In this document: piece by piece, positions 1 to 6,222 of the stretch | Layout of the letters: the number at the start of each line of letters is the position of its first letter | How positions within the stretch are numbered: position 1 is the first letter of the stretch | Assembly (NCBI GenBank): GCA_012799075.1 | Contig: JAAZLZ010000134.1 | Span: 1 to 14,280, forward strand | Direction: 5' to 3' | DNA: 14,280 nt | DNA from: Bacillota bacterium | GTDB taxonomy: Bacteria > Bacillota > Limnochordia > JAAZLZ01 | Made by a program: the position numbers and the translations under genes | Notes under the pieces: model-generated | Databases searched by the model: none | Told to the model about the DNA's origin: nothing | The model's input: only the letters and a program-made list of their open reading frames with translations

Positions 1-860
1 CGCTCCACCTCATCCCGTCCCCGGCGGATGCCCGCGGTATCCACCAATCGAATGGGCACCCCCTCGATGATGACCACCTCTTCGATCACATCCCGGGTCG
101 TTCCGGGAATGGAGGTGACGATGGCCCGATCCTCTCCTAGAAGGGTATTCAGCAAGGTAGACTTGCCCACGTTGGGTCGGCCGAGGATGACTGTGTGCAC
201 ACCCTCCCGCAGGGCCCTGCCTCCCTTGGCCCCGGCCAGCAAGGCCTCGATGGCAGCGACACAATTACTTAGGATTCGACATGTCCTTTCCCGGTCTTCC
301 TCCGGGATGTCGTCCTCGGGAAAGTCCAGCCGGGCTTCCAGCTCCGCCAAGATCCCCAAAAGATCTTTCCGCAGGCGCGCCACCTGCCGGCCCAAGGACC
401 CCTGCAGCTGATCCATGGCCAACTGGAGCCCCTTATCGCTGTGGGCCCGAATAACATCCATGACGGCTTCTGCCTGGGAGAGATCCAGCCTGCCATTTAG
501 AAAGGCCCGCTTGGTGAACTCCCCGGGCTCCGCAAGGCGCGCACCCCCCTCCAAGACCAGCTCCAGGATCCGCCGCAGGGGCGCCATCCCCCCGTGGCAA
601 TGGATTTCCACCACATCTTCCCGGGTGTAGCTCTTAGGGGCGCGCATGACCACCACTAGCGCCTCATCGATAATCCGCCCCTCCCCGTCCTTGATGAGAC
701 CGTACAGCATCTCGCGGCTTCTTCCTTGGGAAAGGGGCTTTTTCCCATGAAAAACCCTTTCCACAATGGCAATTCCACGGGGACCGCTCACGCGGATGAT
801 CCCGATTCCCCCTTCGCCCGGAGGTGTTGCTGCTGCTGCGATGGTATCCCCCACGCCCAT
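1..860 (-). CDS. mnmE: tRNA modification GTPase MnmE (TrmE), partial: C-terminus beyond window
   Basis: MnmE works with MnmG to install the (carboxymethyl)aminomethyl group on U34 of certain tRNAs. The N-terminal 286 of roughly 460 residues are visible. The start DTIAAAATPPGEGGIGIIRV is typical of the formyl-tetrahydrofolate-binding domain (about 1-120). A helical stretch follows, then the inserted G domain with the P-loop GRPNVGKST (227-235), the G2 segment PGTTRDV (252-258) and G3 DTAG (274-277). The NKxD motif and the C-terminal Cys motif lie beyond position 1. Two ATGs are adjacent (863 and 860). The AAGGGAG site at 868-874 is 7 nt from the second and only 4 nt from the first, so I chose 860. 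The position next to jag and yidC is the usual Bacillota arrangement. A terminator-like hairpin lies just upstream. The family call is secure. Confidence 0.96.
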   Translation of the reverse strand, partial: MGVGDTIAAAATPPGEGGIGIIRVSGPRGIAIVERVFHGKKPLSQGRSREMLYGLIKDGEGRIIDEALVVVMRAPKSYTREDVVEIHCHGGMAPLRRILELVLEGGARLAEPGEFTKRAFLNGRLDLSQAEAVMDVIRAHSDKGLQLAMDQLQGSLGRQVARLRKDLLGILAELEARLDFPEDDIPEEDRERTCRILSNCVAAIEALLAGAKGGRALREGVHTVILGRPNVGKSTLLNTLLGEDRAIVTSIPGTTRDVIEEVVIIEGVPIRLVDTAGIRRGRDEVE

Positions 861-895
861 CATTCTTCTCCCTTTTCCCCCTTTTTACAGGATGC

Positions 896-923
896 AAAAA
901 GCACGCTTCCTGGGACAGCGTGC
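896..923 (-). terminator. Rho-independent terminator-like hairpin between jag and mnmE
   Basis: On the minus strand a 7-bp perfect stem, GCACGCT/AGCGTGC, with a 9-nt loop is followed directly by TTTTT. It lies about 85 nt past the jag stop and about 33 nt before the mnmE ribosome-binding region. It could end the rpmH-to-jag transcript or act as a leaky attenuator for mnmE. I see no convincing promoter in the short space between it and mnmE. Confidence 0.6.
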
Positions 924-1007
924 CTCTCTTCCCTATCTACGACGGACTCGCCGCAAAACGGGTTTTTTCGCGAAAAGATCCCCCAATGCCCCCTTTTCAC
1001 GGAAAAC

Positions 1008-1634
1008 TCACCGGGGAGCGATCACCACCCGCCGGTAAGGTTCTGTCCCTTCGCTGTAGGTGCTGACTCCCTCTTCCTCTTGTAGTGAGACATGGATGAT
1101 CCGCCGCTCATGGGCATTCATCGGTTCGAGGACAACCCGGCGTCGGTTCCGCCGGGCCTTATCCGCCGTCCGCAGGGCCAAGCCCCGCAAGGACTCCTCT
1201 CGACGCTCCCGATAGCCTTCGGCATCTACGAGGATGCGAATCCATTCGCCGCCTTCCCTGTTGCCCACCATGCCCGCTAGATATTGAAGGGCATCGAGGG
1301 TCTGGCCCCGTCGGCCGATGACAAGACCAAGGCCTCCGCCAGTCAAGTTCACCTGGATGGATTCATCTTCGATCCGCCAGCTGGCCTCCACATCGACTCC
1401 CATCAATCGGGTTGCTTCCTCCAGCCAAGCAGCCACTTTCTGGGCCTTATCCTCGGGAGTGGCCCGCCGCGTTACCCTAACCCGGGCCTGTTTCGACCCG
1501 ATGATCCCGAATAACCCTTTCGTCCCTTCATCTAGCACCTCAACGTCCACCTGGGACGGATCAGCCTCCAACTCGGCTAGGGCCGCCGCTATAGCTTCTT
1601 CGATGGTTCTACCTGTCGTCTCCACCGTCTGCAT
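1008..1634 (-). CDS. jag: Jag/KhpB (EloR) RNA-binding protein
   Basis: This is an RNA-binding protein of the Jag/KhpB/EloR family, linked in other Bacillota to cell elongation and, with KhpA, to post-transcriptional control. It has 208 residues. The Jag-N domain (about 1-52) contains the KGLFGIIGS segment. A KH domain carries the GRRG loop (107-110) in GLVIGRRGQTLDALQYLAG. A C-terminal R3H domain has the R-x3-H pair Arg177/His181 in NAHERRIIH. A longer open frame begins at 1673, but the ATG at 1634 follows a strong purine-rich ribosome-binding stretch (GGAGGGGGAG), and the protein then begins at the usual Jag start (ETTGRTIEEA). The first 27 bases overlap the end of yidC, which suggests translational coupling. 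It is probably the last gene of the rpmH transcript. Confidence 0.95.
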   Translation of the reverse strand: MQTVETTGRTIEEAIAAALAELEADPSQVDVEVLDEGTKGLFGIIGSKQARVRVTRRATPEDKAQKVAAWLEEATRLMGVDVEASWRIEDESIQVNLTGGGLGLVIGRRGQTLDALQYLAGMVGNREGGEWIRILVDAEGYRERREESLRGLALRTADKARRNRRRVVLEPMNAHERRIIHVSLQEEEGVSTYSEGTEPYRRVVIAPR

Positions 1635-2268
1635 CCTTCTCCCCCTCCTTCGCCCGCCCCTGTTCTCCTCCACTGATGATATACTGCTGCAACATGGAAA
1701 AGAGGTTGCTGGTGACCCAGTACAATACTAAGCCGGCGGGAAACCTTATGCTGACCCAGCCGATCATGGCCGGCATCACCATCATCATCGTCTTCTGCGA
1801 AGGATCTGGATTGCTGTGCATCATCTGGGCATAGGTGGTCACGGCCGACAACACCGGCAGTATGTAATACGGATCGGGCTGACCCAGGCCGCCGCTCACC
1901 CACAAGAAAGGCTCATCGCCAAAGGGAAAGGACCGGAGAACACGAAATAAGGCCCAGAGTACAGGCAGCTGGACCAACATGGGCAGGCATCCCCCAAAGG
2001 GGTTCATATTGTATTTCTTGTACAGCTCCATGGCCCTTCGTTGATATTCCTGGGGATTGTTCTTGTACTTTTCCTGCAAGGCCATCATTTCCGGTTGAAG
2101 TTCCTTCATTACGGCCATGCTTCGTGTTTGACTGGCGAACAGGGGATACAGCACGAGTCTGATTGCAATGGTAAGCAGGATGATGGCAATCCCGTGATTT
2201 CCCGTCAGGCCGACAAAATATTGGAGCAGCCATTCCAGCCCTGATGCCAAGTAGTCGAAGATCTGCAA
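1609..2268 (-). CDS. yidC: Membrane protein insertase YidC/Oxa1 family
   Basis: YidC inserts and folds membrane proteins in the cytoplasmic membrane, alone or with SecYEG. The protein has 219 residues, the compact Gram-positive form without the large periplasmic domain. The first membrane segment, GIAIILLTIAIRLVLYPLF, holds the conserved Arg37 of the hydrophilic groove. A cytoplasmic coiled-coil-like hairpin follows (about 50-85). Later hydrophobic segments are around 96-110, 135-147 and 165-200. The tail is hydrophilic and charged. I see no lipobox or cleavable signal peptide, as in many clostridial YidCs. The start is TTG at 2268, supported by GGAGG 7 nt upstream; the nearby ATG at 2273 is in another frame. 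The gene sits between yidD and jag and overlaps jag. Confidence 0.95.
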   Translation of the reverse strand: MQIFDYLASGLEWLLQYFVGLTGNHGIAIILLTIAIRLVLYPLFASQTRSMAVMKELQPEMMALQEKYKNNPQEYQRRAMELYKKYNMNPFGGCLPMLVQLPVLWALFRVLRSFPFGDEPFLWVSGGLGQPDPYYILPVLSAVTTYAQMMHSNPDPSQKTMMMVMPAMIGWVSIRFPAGLVLYWVTSNLFSMLQQYIISGGEQGRAKEGEKDADGGDDR

Positions 2269-2275
2269 CCCATCG

Positions 2276-2280
2276 CCTCC
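2276..2280 (-). promoter_or_regulatory. Ribosome-binding site fixing the TTG start of yidC
   Basis: GGAGG on the minus strand is 7 nt before TTG at 2268. It decides the start of yidC, because the closest ATG is out of frame. Confidence 0.75.
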
Positions 2281-2299
2281 ATTCCACCTTTATGCCGCC

Positions 2300-2551
2300 T
2301 CACTCCACCGGATCGTAGCCCCCCGGATGAAATGGATGGCAGCGCAAGAGTCTCCCAACCGTTTTGCCCATTCCCCGCCAGGGCCCATACTTAATGATGG
2401 CTTCCCTCGCGTAGGCCGAACATGTAGGATAAAAACGACAGGTCCTCGGCTTTATGGGGGAAATTAGACGCTGATACAGGTTAAGCGTCCCCAGGAGCAA
2501 CGCCTTAAGGCCGCCCCCCATCAACCTCCAAAGACCCGTCACCGCTCTCAT
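2300..2551 (-). CDS. yidD: Membrane protein insertion efficiency factor YidD
   Basis: YidD is a small membrane-associated protein reported to assist YidC-dependent insertion. At 83 residues it has a short amphipathic N-terminus, the family core CRFYPTCSAYAREAI (38-52) and the C-terminal LLRCHPFHPGGYDPVE. It has the three Cys of the family (38, 44, 71). The start is uncertain. ATG at 2551 has AAAGG about 9 nt upstream and is my choice. GTG at 2560 and ATG at 2521 (GGAGG only 3 nt upstream) are alternatives. With the chosen start the gene overlaps the 3' end of rnpA by 47 bp in another frame. It lies 31 bp upstream of yidC. Confidence 0.93.
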   Translation of the reverse strand: MRAVTGLWRLMGGGLKALLLGTLNLYQRLISPIKPRTCRFYPTCSAYAREAIIKYGPWRGMGKTVGRLLRCHPFHPGGYDPVE

Positions 2552-2900
2552 CGTTTTCACCCTTTATTAGCCCTGCCCGAGCAACCACGTCTTCCACCGC
2601 CTTGGCCAACTGGCGGAAGCCCGCGTTCCTCGCGTCCTTCCGGACGACCAGGACCAGATCCCGTCCATCCTTCAATTCATCCCATCGTTGACGCAGGATC
2701 TCCTGCAGCCGGCGTCGGACTTTATTGCGTTCCACCGCCTTGCCCACCCGCCGGCTGACCACCAGGCCCACTCGCCTGGCACCTCCATCGTTCCTTAAGT
2801 AATACAGGGTCAGGAGCCGATTCGACTTGCGCCGGCCGTAAGCGAACACCCGGCGAAACTCTGCACCGCGGCAAAGCCGCATTTCCTTTGGCAGGCCCAC
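2505..2900 (-). CDS. rnpA: Ribonuclease P protein component RnpA
   Basis: RnpA is the protein subunit that assists the RNase P RNA in removing 5' leaders from pre-tRNAs. It has 131 residues. The start LPKEMRLCRGAEFRRVF is typical of the family, and the RNA-binding RNR motif lies at 50-68 (RRVGKAVERNKVRRRLQE). The C-terminal 15-20 residues (acidic, Gly-rich) form a tail beyond the usual fold; this stretch also carries the beginning of yidD in another frame. I chose GTG at 2900, four bases after the rpmH stop. Its ribosome-binding site is weak (AGGG very close), so coupling to rpmH translation is likely. An upstream ATG at 2963 would overlap rpmH deeply and add a non-conserved Gly-rich leader. 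Confidence 0.93.
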   Translation of the reverse strand: MGLPKEMRLCRGAEFRRVFAYGRRKSNRLLTLYYLRNDGGARRVGLVVSRRVGKAVERNKVRRRLQEILRQRWDELKDGRDLVLVVRKDARNAGFRQLAKAVEDVVARAGLIKGENDESGDGSLEVDGGRP

Positions 2901-2904
2901 GTCC

Positions 2905-3039
2905 CTACGCGGAGAGGCGCTTTCGTCCCTTGGCCCGCCGCCTCTTGATGACCCGCCGCCCACCGGGTGTGGACATCCGGACCCGGAACCCGTGGGTTTT
3001 TTTCCGCTTCCTTATATTAGGCTGGAAAGTCCTTTTCAC
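2905..3039 (-). CDS. rpmH: 50S ribosomal protein L34
   Basis: This is a 44-residue, highly basic protein of the large ribosomal subunit. After the initiating residue it reads KRTFQPNIRKRKKTHGFRVR, then MSTPGGRRVIKRRRAKGRKR and LSA, which is the full L34 sequence. The start is GTG at 3039, with the purine-rich AAGGGGG about 9-15 nt upstream. The first gene of the leftward operon, it lies about 40 nt downstream of the predicted start of the consensus promoter at 3086-3115. rnpA follows after 4 nt. The rpmH-rnpA pair next to the origin is a classic bacterial arrangement. Confidence 0.97.
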   Translation of the reverse strand: MKRTFQPNIRKRKKTHGFRVRMSTPGGRRVIKRRRAKGRKRLSA

Positions 3040-3085
3040 CCAGCCCCACCCCCTTCATCACCCATTTGGCCAAAATGTCACTACG

Positions 3086-3115
3086 ATTATAGCCCATGGC
3101 TTCTAATCATGTCAA
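3086..3115 (-). promoter_or_regulatory. Consensus sigma-A promoter of the rpmH-rnpA-yidD-yidC-jag operon
   Basis: On the minus strand TTGACA (3110-3115) and TATAAT (3086-3091) are separated by 18 nt. Both hexamers are perfect matches. Transcription would begin near 3079, giving a leader of about 40 nt. Upstream of the -35 are two A5 tracts about one helical turn apart (3137-3150), which could bend DNA or act as an UP-like element. Confidence 0.85.
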
Positions 3116-3182
3116 GCAATGGCATTCACCCGCCTCTTTTTACCCTTTTTCACCCCTTCCCCATGTTGCGGGGCCCCTTCCC

Positions 3183-3211
3183 TTGACTAGACCCTTTGAT
3201 CATAGTACCAT
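3183..3211 (+). promoter_or_regulatory. Possible rightward promoter at the left edge of the origin
   Basis: TTGACT (3183-3188) is followed after 17 nt by TACCAT (3206-3211), matching 5/6 and 4/6 of the sigma-A hexamers. It is divergent from the rpmH promoter and could feed the GHKL gene and dnaA through the box cluster, leaving an untranslated leader of more than 500 nt. The evidence is weak, and I saw no better rightward promoter closer to 3757. Confidence 0.3.
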
Positions 3212-3220
3212 GAAAGCAGT

Positions 3221-3696
3221 TGTGGAAAATTCCTCCCCTGTCAATGTTTCCAGGTCCCTTTTCTCCTTTGCTGCCTTGGACCCGGGGGGTTTTCCACACA
3301 ATGTGGACAACCTTGTGGATATCGGCCAATCGCCCACAGGGGCACGGTTTCGCCCTGTGGATGAGACTTATGCACAGCGCCAATGTGAGTATTTCAGCTC
3401 TTTTCCTGGGACTAAGGTCCCCGTCCTGACCACCAGGAGGGCAACGGACACGGTCGCGCCCCGTGTGGATATTCCCCCTTTCTTCCGGCCGCCGTGGGGA
3501 GCAGGTCCCTTTTCCACCGCCTGTGGAAAACCTGTGTATACTGTGGATTACTTGAGCATTCGCCTTTCCACAGATACCCTCCCCATCCAATTGCTGGTTC
3601 TCCCAGCCGCCGTGTCGAAGGGGTTTTTCGCCCTTTTCAAGAGTTATCCACAGAACCAGGGCATCCCCTGTGGATATCTTTGTCGGGTTTTTCACA
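3221..3696. other. oriC part 1: DnaA-box cluster between rpmH and the GHKL gene
   Basis: This non-coding stretch is crowded with 9-mers close to the DnaA box TTATCCACA or its complement TGTGGATAA. Those read are 3221 (TGTGGAAAA), 3290 (TTTTCCACA), 3302 (TGTGGACAA), 3314 (TGTGGATAT), 3356 (TGTGGATGA), 3368 (TTATGCACA), 3464 (TGTGGATAT), 3522 (TGTGGAAAA), 3542 (TGTGGATTA), 3564 (CTTTCCACA), 3644 (TTATCCACA, perfect), 3669 (TGTGGATAT) and 3688 (TTTTTCACA). In B. subtilis the equivalent cluster lies just upstream of dnaA and forms half of a bipartite origin; here a gene separates it from dnaA. The open frames crossing this region show no protein-family signal and look spurious. Confidence 0.88.
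3644..3652 (+). promoter_or_regulatory. Perfect DnaA box TTATCCACA
   Basis: It is an exact match to the consensus DnaA-binding 9-mer. I found no other exact match in the window. It lies about 105 bp before the start of the GHKL gene, so DnaA bound here could also affect transcription of that gene and dnaA. Confidence 0.85.
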
Positions 3697-3756
3697 AAGT
3701 AGTCCGCGGGAATGGTCGACCGTGTTTGGACAGTGCATCAGGAAAGTAGGGAGGTC

Positions 3757-4617
3757 ATGGGCTTTTTCGCTGCACTTTTCCGTCGATCAACAGATCCTTC
3801 CCGCCGCCCTTTGCCCAGGCGGCTTTCTGCGCGGCTGGCCGTGTACGACTCCCCGGGAGTTGCCCCCCGCCTGGTTGAAGTTGAAGGGAGACGGGTGCAA
3901 GATTTCATGGAAGAGCTTGCCGCAACCACCTATTCCCTTGCCCAGGAAAAGGGCGGCAGCATTCCTTTCACCGCGCTGAAAGAGGTGGTGGAAAACCTCA
4001 TTCATGCTGCATTTCACGAAGTCACCATCACCATTTCCCCCGATGGCAACACCATTCGCATCGCTGATGGGGGCGGGGGCATCCCCGATAAGGAGAAGGC
4101 CCTCATCCCAGGCTACTCGAGCGCCCAAGGAAGCATTAAGAAGTATATCAAGGGGGTAGGGTCGGGTCTGCCGGTGGCCCAGGAGGCTTTGCAGGCCATG
4201 GGCGGGCTGCTGGACATCGATGACAACTTGAGTGGGGGAGCAGTGGTTACCTTATGTATGGATCCTTCGGAAAAGTCTTCCCCGAGGGCCAAAGATCCGG
4301 CAGGAGATGGGACGGACCAGGAAGAATATAGTACCCGCATCCTTGACGATGATGCCGATGCACCCTGCCTTCATCCCGCGGCTGCGGCAGCGGGTCTTTC
4401 GCGTCGACAGGAAGCGGTTTTCATCCTTCTGGCGGAACATGATGAGATCGGGCCTTCATCCGTAGCCCGGCAAGCAGGCATCAGCCTGAGCACCGCGTAT
4501 CGCGACCTTGTCTTCCTTGAAGAACTAGGTCTATTGGAGTCCAAACCCAACGGCAAACGGGTTCTCACTCCCGCGGGAGGGGCGCTTCTGGCAGCCCTTC
4601 AGGGTACAGACCGTTAA
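3757..4617 (+). CDS. GHKL-ATPase plus winged-helix protein of unknown function, between oriC boxes and dnaA
   Basis: I do not recognise a named gene. The 286-residue protein has two parts. Residues about 45-170 form a GHKL (Bergerat-fold) ATPase domain: N-box KEVVENLIHAA (75-85, with Glu76, Glu79 and Asn80), G1 box IADGGGGIP with Asp104, and G2 box GVGSGLP (133-139). No phospho-accepting His domain precedes it, so it is not a classic sensor kinase. The N-box resembles MutL/GyrB more than SpoIIAB/RsbW. After an acidic, low-complexity linker (about 171-210), residues 212-282 form a winged helix-turn-helix (SSVARQAGISLSTAYRDLVF, then a wing at 260-272). There is no signal peptide or membrane segment. 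The start is uncertain: ATG 3757 has AGGGAGG very close by, and ATG 3712 has no clear site. dnaA follows 33 nt later, so the two are probably cotranscribed. A role in sensing or controlling initiation is inference. Confidence 0.85.
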   Translation: MGFFAALFRRSTDPSRRPLPRRLSARLAVYDSPGVAPRLVEVEGRRVQDFMEELAATTYSLAQEKGGSIPFTALKEVVENLIHAAFHEVTITISPDGNTIRIADGGGGIPDKEKALIPGYSSAQGSIKKYIKGVGSGLPVAQEALQAMGGLLDIDDNLSGGAVVTLCMDPSEKSSPRAKDPAGDGTDQEEYSTRILDDDADAPCLHPAAAAAGLSRRQEAVFILLAEHDEIGPSSVARQAGISLSTAYRDLVFLEELGLLESKPNGKRVLTPAGGALLAALQGTDR

Positions 4618-4638
4618 CATATGTCCGCGCCACCCTTT

Positions 4639-4643
4639 GGAGG
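4639..4643 (+). promoter_or_regulatory. Ribosome-binding site fixing the dnaA start
   Basis: GGAGG is 7 nt upstream of ATG 4651. It favours this start over the upstream in-frame ATG at 4621, which lacks a good site. Confidence 0.8.
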
Positions 4644-4650
4644 TAGCAGA

Positions 4651-5973
4651 ATGACTGAACAGCTTAGCTTCATCTGGGAAAAGACCCTTGGCCTCCTTAG
4701 GCAGGATTTGCCCAAGCCCAGTTTTGATACCTGGCTTAAGGGCACCAAGGCTTCTTCTTTCAGCGATGGGCGCCTCACGGTGGAGGTGCCGAATGATTTT
4801 GCCCGGGACTGGGTCGAAGCCCGCTACAAAGAGGATTTGCAAAACGCCCTCCACCAGGTGGTGGGAGACAATTGGGAGATCGTGTTTGTGATCCCCCAGG
4901 CCAATCAAGGGCCTTCCCCCCAGCCCAAGCCGGCATCGGACGGTACCCCCGCGGCCCTCAACCCGAAGTATACCTTTGAGACTTTCGTTGTCGGCAATGG
5001 CAATCGTTTTGCCCATGCCGCCTCCTTGGCCGTCGCGGAAGCCCCTGCCCGGGCGTACAACCCCTTATTTCTCTACGGGGGAGTTGGTCTTGGCAAGACC
5101 CATTTAATGCAGGCTATCGGTCATTACGCCCAGACCCATCATCCCCACATCCGGGTTGTGTATGTCTCATCGGAGACTTTCACCAATGACCTGATTAGCG
5201 CGATCGCCCGCAAGTCAATGCAGGAGTTTCGCAGCAAGTACCGGAACGCCGACATCCTCCTCATCGACGACATCCAATTCGTCGCCGGCAAAGAATCGAC
5301 CCAGGAGGAATTCTTCCATACGTTCAACTCCCTCTACGAGGCGAGCAAGCAGATCGTCATCACCAGCGATCGGTCTCCCAAGGACATCCCCACCCTTGAG
5401 GAGCGGCTCCGCTCCCGCTTCGAATGGGGTCTTACTGCCGATATCCAGCCTCCCGATGTGGAAACCCGCATCGCCATCCTGAAGCAGAAAGCACAAGCAG
5501 ATGGGATCGCCATCGACGATGATACCCTGTCCTACATCGCTTCCAAGGTCGAATCGAACATTCGGGAGCTGGAGGGCGCCTTGAATCGGGTCACGGCTTA
5601 CGCCTCCCTCCAGGGCAAGGCCATCACCTTGGCCTTGGCCCAAGATGCCCTGAAGGACATCCTGGCCTCCCAAGAGAAGCGGCCCCCCACCATAGCCCGC
5701 ATCCAAGAAGTCGTCGCGGACTACTATGGATCCACCACCACGGAAATGCAGAGCAAGAAAAGGACCAGAGCCGTGGTCTTCCCCCGTCAGGTGGCCATGT
5801 ACCTTTGCCGCGAGCTGACCGACGCATCCCTACCCCAAATCGGCGACCATTTTGGAGGCAGGGATCACAGCACGGTGATCCATGCCTGCGATAAGATTGC
5901 AACTGACTTGGACAAAGACCCTTCCTTTGCCGCGGAGGTGCAAGAACTGATTCGGATCCTGAACAACTCCTGA
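4651..5973 (+). CDS. dnaA: Chromosomal replication initiator protein DnaA
   Basis: DnaA binds DnaA boxes, opens the origin as an ATP-bound filament and recruits the helicase. It has 440 residues. Domain I (about 1-82) holds the expected W-x(n)-DTWL pattern. Domain II is a short Pro-rich linker (about 83-104). Domain III is AAA+, with Walker A GGVGLGKT (143-150), Walker B ILLIDD (202-207), the initiator-specific region around 172-198, Arg-finger segment LEERLRSRF (249-257) and sensor 2 around Arg305. Domain IV ends with the DNA-binding signature GRDHSTVIHA (403-412). The linker is shorter than in many homologues, giving a total somewhat below the 446 of B. subtilis. The gene lies between two box clusters, so autoregulation by its own product is likely. 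Confidence 0.98.
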   Translation: MTEQLSFIWEKTLGLLRQDLPKPSFDTWLKGTKASSFSDGRLTVEVPNDFARDWVEARYKEDLQNALHQVVGDNWEIVFVIPQANQGPSPQPKPASDGTPAALNPKYTFETFVVGNGNRFAHAASLAVAEAPARAYNPLFLYGGVGLGKTHLMQAIGHYAQTHHPHIRVVYVSSETFTNDLISAIARKSMQEFRSKYRNADILLIDDIQFVAGKESTQEEFFHTFNSLYEASKQIVITSDRSPKDIPTLEERLRSRFEWGLTADIQPPDVETRIAILKQKAQADGIAIDDDTLSYIASKVESNIRELEGALNRVTAYASLQGKAITLALAQDALKDILASQEKRPPTIARIQEVVADYYGSTTTEMQSKKRTRAVVFPRQVAMYLCRELTDASLPQIGDHFGGRDHSTVIHACDKIATDLDKDPSFAAEVQELIRILNNS

Positions 5974-6222
5974 TCTGTGGATACCTTGTGGGAGGGATGT
6001 GGACAGCCGGCATTGGGCCTGCAGCCTGTGGACGATGTGGATTAATGGACCTATTCTTCCACACCTTTTTCGACACGGTCAGCCCTTGCCCCCCATGGCG
6101 GCGATGGCCTTTTCCACAAATCCACAGCCCTTACTACTACGACTACTACATTTTATCTATTTTAGAGACGATGATTTTTCCACATCCCGCGCGAAACCAT
6201 AACCAGAAAGGGTGCCATTTGC
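5974..6222. other. oriC part 2: DnaA boxes between dnaA and dnaN
   Basis: This 249-bp intergenic region holds a second cluster of DnaA-box-like 9-mers: 5976 (TGTGGATAC), 5998 (TGTGGACAG), 6027 (TGTGGACGA), 6036 (TGTGGATTA), 6055 (TCTTCCACA), 6110 (TTTTCCACA), 6118 (AAATCCACA) and 6176 (TTTTCCACA). The left boxes point one way and the right boxes the other, flanking the unwinding element. In B. subtilis the dnaA-dnaN gap is the part of the bipartite origin that melts. I found no clear dnaN promoter here. Confidence 0.88.
6131..6169 (+). other. DnaA-trio run and AT-rich DNA unwinding element
   Basis: Directly after boxes at 6110 and 6118 and a short GCCC block (6127-6130) come six phased trinucleotides: TTA, CTA, CTA, CGA, CTA, CTA (6131-6148). 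The complementary strand reads 3'-GAT repeats, the DnaA-trio described for B. subtilis, where DnaA spreads onto one strand. An AT-rich stretch, ACATTTTATCTATTTTAGA, follows to about 6167 and would be the first to melt. The order of box, GC block, trios and AT-rich DNA matches the known basal unwinding system. Confidence 0.85.

Noticed and set aside
951..973. Imperfect inverted repeat CCGCAAAACGGGTTTTTTCGCG downstream of jag
   Set aside because: Stem pairing is short and interrupted; the hairpin at 896-923 is a far better terminator.
3537..3542. TATACT as a possible -10 for the GHKL-dnaA operon
   Set aside because: No -35 at an acceptable distance and no extended -10 TG.
3096..3749. Long open frames on both strands across the first origin cluster
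   Set aside because: They are explained by the skewed composition and repeated DnaA boxes. They have no ribosome-binding sites or recognisable protein motifs, and they overlap the rpmH promoter region.
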